From Macrophomina tecta (taxonomy: Eukaryota; Ascomycota; Dothideomycetes; Botryosphaeriales; Botryosphaeriaceae): DNA of 64,000 nt. The notes under the pieces are model-generated. The model was not told the origin of the DNA. It did not search any database and saw only the letters and a list, made by a program, of their open reading frames with translations. A program made the translations under genes and the position numbers. Positions 22,583 through 33,579 of this stretch are shown here, piece after piece. The stretch is from positions 1,674,001 through 1,738,000 of the forward strand of contig JAKSGN010000005.1 in NCBI GenBank assembly GCA_024180945.1. Reading direction: 5' to 3'. The stretch's first letter is position 1; each line of letters begins with the position of its first letter.

Positions 22583-24613
22583 ATGCCGTGGGTCACGATC
22601 AACGGCGAGCAGAAGAAGGTCGCCTGGTACGTCTCGCGCCACTCCCATGTCCCCTCTCACTCTGCCCCGTACTATGCATCACCTCCATATAAAGAGCACG
22701 GCCGACCCTTGGCTAACTCTGCTCATCCGCTTCAGTGGGCCTTGTATACGTGGGCACCGTTCGACATCATGCAACCACAAGGACCGCTTACTGCTCGAAG
22801 TCCGCAAGCCAGGTCGACCTCTAAGCAGCTGCCCGCACTTGGGAGGAAACTGCAGCTGCGAGAGACTCGTAATCAACTATACTATCCCCAGATGTATGTA
22901 TAGTCGTTCTGTGCTATTATCCCGTCTAACCGTCGACACCTAGCGTCTGAATGCGCCTGCCCAAGCAACGGTGAAGAGCCGGCTCCCGTTGCCGAGGTGG
23001 TGTCATCAACTACCGGCCCTCTCCCTGGTTCCTCCAATCGCGTGCAGAAAACCAAACGAAAGTCTGTCAGCAACAATCGCAATCCTTCTACCCTCGAGAA
23101 GGCCATTAAAGCTGCCGAAGATGCAGAGAGCAAAGTCAATAACGCGCAATCCAAGGCTTGCTGCGCCTCAAAACAACAATCCGTCACAACAGGAAGCAGT
23201 AACACTTCGCCGGCCCCGACTACAGGCAACAGTTCTCCAAATAGCCATGAGGAGGCGCCGCCTCCGTTCGAATCGGCGTGCTGTAGTACCGAACGTAACC
23301 AAGAGCCTGAAAGTAAGCCGCTGAACATACAACTTGAGACACGGAAACAGAGCACCGGCTATCCTTCCGTCGCGCAAGTCCAGGGCTGGAAGCATATGAC
23401 AGTTCATGGGGCATCAGCGCCAAAGACTATCGTGGAAGAGACGACGGGCACTAATGGCAGTTGCTGTGGTGGAGGAAAAGGCTTGAAGGAGGCACCGCAC
23501 AGCCAAGGAGCGCAGAGGCTATCACTGTCCACGCCCAACGGAATGCAACCCCGGCACCAGAATCATCATACCAATGGTGCAGACTCGCGTATCCAGTCGG
23601 GAGAGCAGCTATTCGAACAGAATCAACAGATTCCCTATTATGGAGCACAACAGAAACTCGCCAATCCCATTCAGAGCAACTCCTATACCAGCACAAGGCC
23701 AGGCCCGATGAGTTACATAGACCCTCGTGCACCCTCGGACCAATTCGCCTCGTTTTATCCCTTTGGATTTGGTTCTCAGCTCCCAAATGGCTACAGTAGC
23801 GTCCCGGACTTTCAGCATAACTGCACTTGTGGTGATGCTTGCGCCTGCCTTGGGTGTGCTGTTCATCCACGGAATGAGACTACTGTACGATATCTGCAAG
23901 ATGTCACGACTTTCATGATTCATGATCCTTTCTATGCAGGCCCTTCTTCTCCTTCATATGACAATGGTCAGGTTCAATATCAACCGTCATTCCATGTTTC
24001 CGGACCTGCAAACTCGGGTACCGGCAACCATGCGTGGCAAGGCCCGAAACTGGGGCAGCCTTTTCAACAACGATCGGCATTCAAGCATCCGGGAGCACCG
24101 TATACGCAGGAGATTAATGGGGTGTCAATGTGGCAGTCCAGCAATGGCCCATCTACCGGATCTGTTCATGCTACCCCTACAACCGAGCTATCGCAATACA
24201 GTCTCCAAGGGCCGCCGAACGATCACGCCGTGACACAGGATGGTAAACAGGACTTCGAGAGTGGCCAGTTGAGTTATCAGCAGCCCTCGTCATATGATTC
24301 CTCCATGCGCAACGCGCACTTCTCGACTCCAGATCCAGCCCCTTCTACGGCCGCTGCTGAGACGCCAACTCTGTCGCCGTCGTCCTTCTTCTGGCAACAA
24401 GTTGAACTACCCGGATGCGATGACCCAAGTGGAGCTTGCCGCTGTGGCGATGGGTGTCAATGTGTCGGTTGCTTGACACACGGTGGCCATGATGGTGTCC
24501 CACTGTCACAAGCAAATAGTAATTTCGAAGCCGGCTCTGGGTTTTCGCCTCAGCTGGAACGGAGCCAGATGAACTCGATAGATGTCACACTGGATATCAA
24601 GCCTGGCGGATGA
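22583..24613 (+). CDS. Copper-fist transcription factor, Cuf1/Mac1/GRISEA type
   Basis: Regulator that switches copper (and iron) uptake genes according to Cu status. Three exons (22583-22626, 22736-22893 and 22944-24613), 623 aa. Splicing restores the copper fist at the extreme N-terminus: MPWVTINGEQKKVACGPCI, then RGHRSTSCNH with the zinc Cys/His, then RKPGRP, the minor-groove KGRP-type motif, and later SSCPHLGGNCSCERL. The long disordered Ser/Gln/Pro region carries two Cys/His clusters with identical spacing, CTCGDACACLGCAVH (about 361-375) and CRCGDGCQCVGCLTH (about 567-581), matching the Mac1-type copper-sensing repeats. Two such clusters and a Cys-rich linker support the copper-deficiency activator subgroup. 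A Ctr gene lies at the window start. Confidence 0.92.
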
Positions 24614-25378
24614 AGGAACCACCTGGCCTTCCGTCAGACTGGTCCAGAAAAATTGAAACAATCGCACAACAGCAACATCTATGCCATTCAAAGGTTGTTG
24701 CCAGGCATAACTAGGAACGCTTCCAGAGTCAGGCACAAGGGTTGCTGGAATGGAAACGTCATTGAAGCTTTGAAGCATCGCCTTTTCACGAGTGCTACGA
24801 ATTGATATTCCGGTTGAGTTTTGGAACGGTTCGGAGCTATGAAATGGATGGACTATTGACGTAGCTGAGCCCAGGATTCAGCAGAGGGATGAGATGTTTA
24901 CGCATGTGAAGACTAACAGGAAGGCGCGTCAGGACGGCTGAAAAGCGCAGAAAATGGATCGAGATCTGTGAACAGGTGAAGATAGCGAGCAATGCAGATA
25001 CATCGCCCTTACACATGAAAGAACAGAAGATCAAAGCTCTCAGCGGACTCATCGGTGTTTCTCGCGAGATAAACTATGTTTATCTACCCTTGAAGATGAG
25101 AGGAAACACAGACCTGTAGTGACTGCGGAAATTGGGTACATGGATGTAAACGCGTGGTGGGCCTATGGGCCCGTCGTGTTTGGTCCACGGGTGCGGGGAA
25201 TTTTCGGCTGCGCGGGGATCGCGCTGCAACTGCAGGCGGTCTGTCGCCCACCACAGTTTTTGGTGTTGAGAGGAGCTTCTGCACCCTCGCTTAAATTTCA
25301 CACAGAAATTGAAAGCGGCACCGCCTCTACTCCACGAGCGACCACTGACGACTTTGACAACTCCACGGGCCCATCCTC
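24614..25378. other. Spacer upstream of the L5 gene
   Basis: 765 bp holding the 3' flank of the copper-fist gene and the promoter of the ribosomal protein gene. No convincing ORF. Confidence 0.5.
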
Positions 25379-25568
25379 GTAAGTCAACTCCTATGCACTG
25401 CCCTGCGATGCAACGAGCGAATCTCAGCAACGGCTGAGGCGTTTCCGGCGACCGGCGCCGCAATGCACCTACGCCCACGCTGGGTCCAGGCTGTTGAAAT
25501 GGAGTCTCGCAAGTTGCTTCGGAGGGTTTCTGAAGCGTTAATTGCTGACTCGGGGTTTTTGTTCGCAG
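25379..25568 (+). other. Probable 5'-UTR intron of the L5 gene
   Basis: CTC|GTAAGT at 25379 and TTGTTCGCAG ending at 25568, with GCTGACTC just upstream as branch site, flank a 190-nt stretch ending 17 nt before the L5 ATG. Leader introns are common in fungal ribosomal protein genes. Not verified by transcript data. Confidence 0.4.
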
Positions 25569-25585
25569 AGTGAGCGATTGTCAAG

Positions 25586-26554
25586 ATGCCTTTCACCAAG
25601 CTCGTCAAGAACAACGCGTACTTCTCGTAAGTTGCAAGAGTGTCAAGGTGCGATTCTAGCACGCAGTACTGACTGGACCGCAGCCGCTACCAGGTGAAGT
25701 ACAAGCGTAGGAGGTCCGGTAAGACCGACTACTACGCTCGCAAGCGCCTCATCGCCCAGGCCAAGAACAAGTACAACACTCCCAAGTACCGCCTGGTCGT
25801 CCGCTTCACGAACCGCGACATCATCTGCCAGATCGTCTCCTCGGAGCTCACTGGCGACAAGGTCCTCATCGCCGCCTACGCCCACGAGCTGAAGCGCTAT
25901 GGCATCACCCACGGTCTGACCAACTGGGCTGCTGCCTATGCCACCGGCCTTCTCGTTGCCCGCCGTGCCCTCAAGAAGCTCGGCCTTGACGAGACCTTCA
26001 AGGGTGTTGAGGAGGCCGATGGAGAGTACCAGCTCACCGAGGCCGCTGAGGGCGATGACGGGGAGGAGCGCCGTCCCTTCAAGGTCTTCCTTGATGTCGG
26101 TCTTGTCCGCACCTCCACTGGTAACCGTGTCTTCGCTGCCATGAAGGGTGCTTCGGACGGTGGCCTCTACGTCCCCCACTCCGAGAACCGCTTCCCCGGT
26201 TACGACATTGAGTCCAAGGAGCTCGATGCCGAGACCCTCCGCAAGTACATCTTCGGCGGTCACGTCGCTGAGTACATGGAGACCCTCGCCGACGATGACG
26301 AGGAGCGCTACAAGTCCCAGTTCCAGGGTTACATCGACGACGACCTTGAGGCTGACGGACTTGAGGAGCTCTACGAGGAGGCCCACAAGCAGATCCGCGA
26401 GGATCCCTTCAAGGCCGACCCCGAGGCCAAGGCCAAGAAGTCCAAGGACGAGTACAAGCAGGAGTCGCTCAAGTACAGGCAGAAGAAGCTCACCAAGGCG
26501 GAGAAGGAGGAGCGCGTCAAGGCCAAGATTGCTCAGCTCAAGGAAAGCTTGTAA
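25586..26554 (+). CDS. rpl5: 60S ribosomal protein L5 (uL18)
   Basis: Binds 5S rRNA and forms the 5S RNP of the large subunit. Two exons (25586-25626 and 25684-26554) give 303 aa, the usual eukaryotic length. The junction restores NNAYFS|RYQVKYKRRRSGKTD. Family hallmarks follow: KYRLVVRFTNRDIICQI, AYAHELKRYGITHGLTNWAA, GLLVARRALKKLGL, FKVFLDVGLVRTSTGNRVFA, GLYVPHSENRFPGYD and a basic C-terminus (KLTKAEKEERVKAKIAQLK). Codon use is strongly biased to C/G-ending codons, more than in neighbours, as expected for a highly expressed gene. Confidence 0.97.
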
Positions 26555-27514
26555 GCAGGGACACAAAGCTATGGGTTCGTGGGTTCGGCGTATAGCTGGA
26601 TAAGGATTTGTCGGTACTACGCTCGGTGCAGCATGCAATCCCTAAGGGGAGCGTGGATTGCAGTTTCATGAAATCAAGACATCATGCATCCACACACAAC
26701 AGATCAGATACCCTTCTTCTAAATGCATTTTGACTCGGCTTGCGTGCTCAAGGGTGGAGTAAATGTTGTGAGGGGCAAAAGCGGCCAGGCTGGGCGGGCG
26801 GGCGCCACGCGAATGAGAGCGATGAGGTCACGCGGGCGGCGCATAAGGAGGCCGCCTGTGCAATCACGTTAAACGCTTTGCTCATCGCTATTTTGTCGGA
26901 AGGGGAAGGCCGGCAAATGGAAAGGCATTCATTTCTGACGGAGTCGAGTTATTCTGGGAGAAGCAGGGCGGCCGAGATTGTCAGCTGAGGGCCGTGTGAG
27001 CGCAGACCCTGCGGATCTCCGCGCGTGGTTGGACGGCGTGCGACATGCAGCCCGGCCGGCGAAGGCACGCTGTTGCATCATCGCGCTGTGCTGTGCTCCC
27101 TGCCCTGTCTCCCTTCGGCACCGAAGACTCTCGCAAAGTCCACTTGCAGCGCTCTGTCAGCCCGGCCTGGACTTAGCAACCCTCGCCTCCGCCGTAGACT
27201 ACATACCTACTACAACCTTACCGCGTCCCGTTCTTCGCGCAACCGATACCACCGCTCTTCCCCCACTGCCGTCAATTCCCGCTTGAAACGCCATGTCGTC
27301 CCTCGCCTTATAGCACCCTTCACCTCCACCGCCTGCGCACGCCTGATACTTGCCTCGACCTTTGCGCCTGCCCGCTGCTCCGGTGTGCGCCTGAGACGCG
27401 CATCGTCGCCCGCGAATCAGATAAGGCCGCCGCTTCGGCGCGCATGGCCCTGGGCCTGTGAAATACACCGACTCTCACTTCGCCACGACGACAGAACGTG
27501 CAGAAGAGGCGATC
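26555..27514. promoter_or_regulatory. Spacer and promoter of the Mhp1-like gene
   Basis: 960 bp. Open frames within it are low-complexity. The CA- and pyrimidine-rich sequence at about 27170-27510 is probably the 5' leader of the downstream gene. Confidence 0.5.
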
Positions 27515-30500
27515 ATGGAGGGCATACACGGGGTAGATGTCAGCTGGTTGCACCATTCGAACAAAGGTACGTGTGCGCGATGCGTGCGCCGGCACCCCAG
27601 CAGGCACGGCGACCGCGAGAGCGCCGCCATGCCAGAAGGCGATTGAACAAGAGAGGGCTGAATGCTGACCCTGCGTGCACAATGAAGATAACCAACAACG
27701 CGCGCCTGTGCCCACCTGCCTGGGCACTGCGCGCGATCCTCCACCTCCCGTTTCCCACAATTCCCAACAATCCCATACAGCAGCAGCAACCGCTACCGCA
27801 CCAGCGCATAACTCCCCGCCTGTCGCCACCGCGCAGACCGAGTCTCCCAAGCCTCAACAAACCGCCAATGGCACTCACGACGTGAAAGAAGAGGAGATGC
27901 CCGCTTCTCCGCCGCCGCCAGAGGCAAATAACGCCACCAGTCAACCGCGGCCCATACAAAAACGCCCGTCGTTGCTGGGACGTAGCAATTCTGATAAGTC
28001 CGGCACTACCCCGCCCGACTCGCGATCGCCCTCAAGGAGAGGCTCGTGGGTGTCCAGTATAGCTTCCAAATTCTCGTCGTCGCAACAGGCCGCGAACCAG
28101 GCCAACGCCACGAACAATACCAGCAACGGAGGACAGCATGGCCGGCTTCAGGCCAATGGTGGCGCCCACGGCGGCTTACCGCTGATCAATCCATATTCGC
28201 CCGGTCTTGGCACGCCCACACCACCCACGAACACGCAGCAGCAGCAGCAGCACCAGCATGGCGAAAGCATGGAGCCGTATGTGCCGCAGCCTCCGGAGAC
28301 GTCGCGGACATCATTCCTCTCCAACGCGCTGCGCCGGCTGTCGTCCGGCTCGCAAGCAGCGCCGCCGAGCAAGATGGCCGGCAACGGCGGCGTGTGCCCG
28401 CGGCGTGTGATGAACATCGATCCGAACCGGGAACGGTGCCTAGTGCCCGAGCTGGACAGTGCGAAGCTGCGACGGGTCGCCTTCTGCGTCGACGTGGAGA
28501 TTGCCGGGACCCCGCGCTACAAGGATGACGGTGATTCCCCGGAGCGCAAGAAGCGGTCCAAGGACAAGAAGATGAAGGAGAGGGGGGAGGGCGAGGCTCT
28601 GAAGAATCCGGATGCCGTTGTCTCGCAGAAGGAGAAGGATGGTGTGGTTCAGGTCAGTAATGAAGAGGTGGGGAGTGATGATGCGCCTAATCCGGAGGGG
28701 ACTATGCGTGAGGAGGGCGGCGGCGGTGGCGAAGAGAAGAAGGGTGAGTCGAGCAGGAAGAAGGAGAAGAAGAAGAGATCGGAGGCAGAGCGGAAGGAGC
28801 GGAAGGAGAAGAAGCGGCGGAAAGCGGAAGAGAGCGGTTCCGTACCAATGGAGCTCACGCGGGATGACGAGAACGAGGGGAGCTCAACGCCGCAGTCGGC
28901 AGAGTCGAAGCCAGCGAAACCTCAGGACCGACCGACGACGGACCCGTTAAGGATATACCGGAGATGCTGCCAGCTGAGGGAGACACCGATTTTGAAGAGA
29001 ATCAGCGAACAGCTGCAGGAGGCAGCCAGGGGCCCGATTGAAACGCCTGGCGTTGTTACTTGCCTGAATCTCACAGGTTCGAGACTGACGCTGGCGGATA
29101 TGAATACTTTGGGGGACTGGCTTGCGGTCGTTCCGGTGAAGAAATTACTCTTGGAAGACTCGGAACTCACGGATGAGGGGTTACGCGTCATCCTTGCCGG
29201 TCTGCTGGCAGCGAAACCACCGGACTATAATAGGCGCTCTTTCATCTCTTCGAAGACGGACTCGACCAAACGTTCCCAGGATCGGAGCGGCGTTGTGGAG
29301 AAGCTGAGTCTCAAGAACAACTCGAAGATTTCAAGAGAAGGATGGAAGCACATCAGCTTGTTTATCTACATGTGCCGGTCACTCAAGGCACTGGATGTCT
29401 CCGGCATTCCGTTCCCGCAACCACGAGTACCACCTAAGACGCATCCTTCGGAACAGAAGAAGCAGATAAAGGTTGCAGTCGACGATATCGCAGATATCTT
29501 GAACAAGTCGATGTCAGAACGACTCGGCGGCGCTCGTCTCGAAGAGTTGCTCATGACTGATTGCGGTCTAAATGCACAGAACATCCGCAAGATCATAGAC
29601 GGCGTCATTGTCAGTGGCATTCAGAGACTGGGTCTTTCCCACAATTCTATCGATGCGGAAGGCATGGATCACGTCGTGAGGTATATCCGTTCTGGGGTAT
29701 GCCACGGTCTGGACCTTGGCGGAAACGACCTGCGTGACCGGATGGAGCAGCTCTGCGAGGGCTTGCACGACAGAAGTCCTCTCTGGGCTTTGAGTCTTGC
29801 GGCCTGCAACCTTTGCCCAGATTCACTGAAGTTGCTCATGCCGAAGCTGGTGCATTTGCAGAATTTCCGGTTCATAGACCTCTCGCATAACCGCGATCTC
29901 TTCGCAACAGAGCCGAGTGCGCTGGCGATTCTGCGGAAGTACATCCCTCAGCTTCGCTTCCTCAAGCGGATCCACTTGGAAGATGTTTCTCTGACGCCTG
30001 CTCAAGCAATTGGTCTGGCTGAAGTGCTTCCTGAATGTCCTCAGCTGGCCCATCTCACCATTTTGGAGAACCCAGAACTTTCAGCTCTGGCCTCCGCCTC
30101 AGACGAGGCGTCACAAGAAGAAGCCTGTGCGCTGTATGCTTCGTTGATGGTCGCCGTCAGGGTCTCACACTCGATAATATGCGTCGATATCGATGTGCCA
30201 AGCCAGGATTCCAGCGAAGTTGTCAAGGCCCTGGCGAAACAGGTGGTTGCTTACTGCCTCCGCAATATGGAACATGCTACAGCACATGCCACTGCTGACC
30301 TTGGTTTGGGGGCCTCTGCAAACGCACCCAGCGGTGCCGAGAACGTTGAGATTCCCGAGGTGTTACTGCATCTTGTCGGCCATGGTGAGGACTCTGATGG
30401 CACGGACGAGGATTCTGCAGCACCAGATGAGGATTATATTGTCGGCGGTACTGGTTTGGTCAAGGCTCTCAACTACTGCTTGCTCGAAAAGGCATCGGAC

Positions 30501-31442
30501 AACCTCCGAAGGAAAAGCATGCCCGCGAGCCGTCCAGGCAGCGGCGCAGCAACTCCCCGTAGCTCCAGCCGTCTCGGCAACCGCGAACAACGGTCGGCGA
30601 AGGCAAAGAGCATGTCGAAAGACCTACTGCAGAGCGCCCGCAAAATCCGAGCAAGACTTCAGCCAGCGCTCGCGAGGGAAGCACGGGCCGGAGACGAGAT
30701 GGCATACAAGCGGCTTCTCTTCCTCGACTCGACTCTGCAGGGCATCATCCAGCGCTTCGAAGACGAGTACCCGGAGTGCCGCGTCAACCGGCAGCCGCCC
30801 ACGGCTTCGGAAATCTCAGCCGCCCTCGCCAACTCGATCGGCTCGCTCTCCTCCTCAGGCCGCAACTCCGTCGGCGAGACGTCGACCAACAGCACCGCAG
30901 CGACCGACGACATGGCCGCCTCGAGCATCGCGGCAGCCGCCGCCGCCCGAGACGCCGCCATCGCCGCCGACAGCGCCTCCGACGACGACTACCAGGACCT
31001 GCCCCCGCTCGGACTGCGCAGCCGCCACAACTCGGACGTCTCGCTCGCTAGCCGTGCGCAGACGCTCGAGGAAGGCCACGTCCATCGTCTGGGCCAGTCT
31101 GTGCGCCGCGAGATCCTCCGCCCCCAGACTGAGGACCACTTGCACGGCACGACAGGCCGCGAGGCGGACACGGAGCCGACCCACCTGCAGATGTTGCGGG
31201 AACAGCTGTTTAAATTGTCCGGAGGCGAGTTGAGGGATATGGTGGTGAGGGATGGGTGGGAGGAGACAGTGCGCAAGATCGGTGCGAATGCGGAGGAATT
31301 GCGAGAGTTGGAGAAGGAGCGCCCGGAGGAGTTTGAGCAGTGGCGTGAGACGCAGATTGCGGCGCAGGTTAATGCGGGTAGGGGGAGGGGGAGAGAAAGG
31401 AAGGGGAATGAGAATGAGAATGAAGATGCTGTGGAAGATTGA
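27515..31442 (+). CDS. Large LRR protein, Mhp1-like cell-wall biogenesis protein
   Basis: Annotated in other ascomycetes as cell wall biogenesis protein Mhp1 (MAP-homologous); role not well defined. Two exons (27515-27566 and 27688-31442), 1268 aa. Exon 1 encodes MEGIHGVDVSWLHHSNK, which to my recollection is a conserved start in this family and settles the start codon. Residues about 20-250 are Ser/Pro/Gln-rich and disordered (PSLLGRSNSDKSG, PSRRGSWVSSIASKF). A Lys/Glu-rich stretch is near 350-400. An RNI-like leucine-rich repeat array spans about 470-820 (for example CLNLTGSRLTLADMNTL, RLGLSHNSIDAEGM, GLDLGGNDL, FIDLSHNRDLF). The C-terminus (about 970-1268) is Ser/Ala-rich and charged. Confidence 0.8.
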
Positions 31443-32884
31443 TTGTCTGATGATTTGATGGATGGGCTAGAATGGCTGGCTGTGGGACGGTGGCCGATGA
31501 TTGGGTTTGATCGGTATGGCTGGGACAGTACTGTGATGAGCATTGGGACGGGACCGAGGACAATCTTTTCCCGGAATATCCTTTCTTATTCCATTTCATA
31601 CTGTATTCTTTTATTTTGCTCCCTTTTTTTTTTTCCCCTTGGAATGGCGAAAAGCGAGCGTACAAGCTTTTTTTTTTTTTTTTTTCTATTGTCTTCGCTT
31701 CCATAAATCGCAGTTGCTTTGAGTCTTTTCCCACATGTTTTAACCCACCCAAACATTTCCTTGAAAGGGATCGCTTTTCTTCTTCCTTTTACCCGAACGT
31801 CAAATGAGAAAGACTGGAGTTTCTTGAGAGAGTCGTACATGTGCTTTTCCTTTCCTATTATGGCGGATGGAATTATTGAAAGGTGTTTGTCGGTCGTTAC
31901 ATCATCTAAGATATCTGATACTCTCTTGAGCGAGTGGCTGAGCTTGCGGTTTTGTTTTTCTGACTTGGTTCGTTAGGTCTTGCATCACTATGGTAGCAGA
32001 ATATATGCACACATGAAAGCTTTCTGCCGATATCCTCCTTATGTGTTCCTGCCATTTGCGTTCATTTTTTTTTTTTTTTTTTTTTGCTTTTTCTGTGTGT
32101 TTTCTTCTTAGAGGGAGCCCTTCTGGATCCCATGTTTACTCCTGCTTCCTGGGGGGTTTCATACTGAATCACTCGGTGCTGAAGATTGCCGTAGTATGAT
32201 TGAAGCTAAATGTTGGACCCTGATCTGTCCTACACTTCGTAATCCGAAGAAGTATAAAAGCGGGACCATGAAGGGCAGAGCCTTAATACCAATTTCAATC
32301 ATCACCGCGGATAGCAGCACGCTAAATGCGATGATAGCCAGCCACTACCCCCCTTTTTTTTTTCCTATGGATTGTTTTGGTGGGGGCGGACTCAAGAGAC
32401 CGCTTTAATTTCTAAAACCAGACGCCCCTACGGCTTCCTCAAGTTCGCCTTTATTGATTGCCTCTTGGAACTGCTTCCGCTCAGCATTACCTTGGAATAC
32501 TGTGCTCTATCTATGCTGTCCTTTGATGTTATGAATGACTTTCGGCTGATATCGACGGAAGAGAAGTGAACACTTCTCTGCTGCTTCATATTTTCCCGGC
32601 CGATACACGAGGGTTGCGGCGGAGAAATCATGAAAGGCGCAATCTTACACTCGCCATCCTCTCAAGGATACAGCAAGCATAGACTTTTACTAATGATGTG
32701 TTCACGTCAATCAGAGCAGTTTCACGCGATAAGTATAGTGATGCCATTCGTTGATGACGATAGCATCTGGACAGTGTATTGACTCCAATCGTTCGCCGCT
32801 CCATAAGAAGCTGGTTTTTTTTTTTTTAAAAAAAAAAAAAGAAATCGTTTTCAGCTTCAGGCCTTCTCCCGATCCTTTTCCCTT
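31443..32884. other. Gene-poor, T-tract-rich spacer
   Basis: Homopolymer T runs at about 31625-31635, 31668-31684, 32065-32085 and 32353-32363. The plus strand is pyrimidine-rich with few long frames. No gene recognised. Confidence 0.5.
32815..32840. repeat. T13A13 homopolymer palindrome
   Basis: Thirteen T directly followed by thirteen A, a perfect self-complementary tract. It lies 45 bp beyond the stop of the small minus-strand gene, so it could act in transcript 3'-end formation or exclude nucleosomes (inference). Confidence 0.9.
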
Positions 32885-33579
32885 CTATTGTGAAGGGTCA
32901 TCTAGGAATCCAGCCGCGATGCACTGATTCTGCTGCCCAAAAGAAAGATCGTCCCCCTGGCAATTTTCGGCGTTGAGCTCGTTATCATCGAATTGAGATT
33001 GGAGCCTTGCAATCGTGTCGGCATCAAGGCCTTGCTATTGGGGCGCGTTAGCTGAGTCCTTGGGTTCAGAGGCGGAGGAGTCGACAGGTGGCGAGGTACC
33101 GGAGACCGCTTGCTGGCAACACTGGCCGCAATGACCTGGCTCATTGCGAGCATGCCCATGATGATGCTGAAGCAGTTCTTGGGATACATTCTGGGTTCCG
33201 TGCCAATTCTTATGGAGGTCTGGGAGATGGAGATATGTGTGCTTGCGCGTGCTGCTCATCGATCAGAATCGGTCCGTGGCGAGGCTCATTCATACGCAAC
33301 GTCTTTATCCGCAAGTTGCGGCGTCTCGAAGGCATAACCAAGAAGGCCACGGCGATTCGTTCTGTATTTGAGTGTAAAACACAATATAAAACAGCCAAGA
33401 AGTGCATACTAAACACCTGTTGCTGGAGCCAAGCCATAATGAAGTGGTTGGTAGATGTTCGCTTGGTGGTCGGGCGACTCAGGGCCTTGGTCAAAATGTG
33501 TTGTTGACAGGAGCTCCCAATCTGACACAGGGGCGGTCGTGGCACCAGCAGCCATGACAAATTTACGGACATCTTCCAT
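32885..33579 (-). CDS. Small multi-exon gene with hydrophobic segment and Lys-Arg site, unrecognised
   Basis: Hidden because every exon is short. A TATATAAA box (minus strand, about 33633-33640) precedes an ATG at 33579. Exon 1 (33579-33417) encodes MEDVRKFVMAAGATTAPVSD and more. A U-rich 55-nt intron follows. Exon 2 starts at 33361 with ERIAVAFLVMPSRRRNLRI. The best-supported end is exon 3 (to 33100), with NCFSIIMGMLAMSQVIAASV followed by ASKR, a 65-nt intron (GTACCT donor, GCTAAC branch, AATAG acceptor), and exon 4 (33034-32885) starting QGLDADTIARLQSQFDD with two Cys. Between exons 2 and 3 either a 44-nt intron (33295-33252) or a single-base frameshift is needed. If translation began at Met 33189, the product would be a 79-aa signal-peptide protein with a Kex2-like KR. 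Third-position GC is high in the chosen frames. Function unknown. Confidence 0.42.

Noticed and set aside
25643..26638. 331-codon minus-strand frame opposite L5
   Set aside because: Leu/Val/Gly-rich antisense shadow of a highly biased ribosomal protein gene.
33035..33260. Minus-strand frame with HHHGHARNEPGHCGQCC and a TAG just before exon 4
   Set aside because: It reads plausibly but has lower third-position GC than the alternative frame and would need stop readthrough; the 65-nt intron with GCTAAC explains the TAG as an acceptor.
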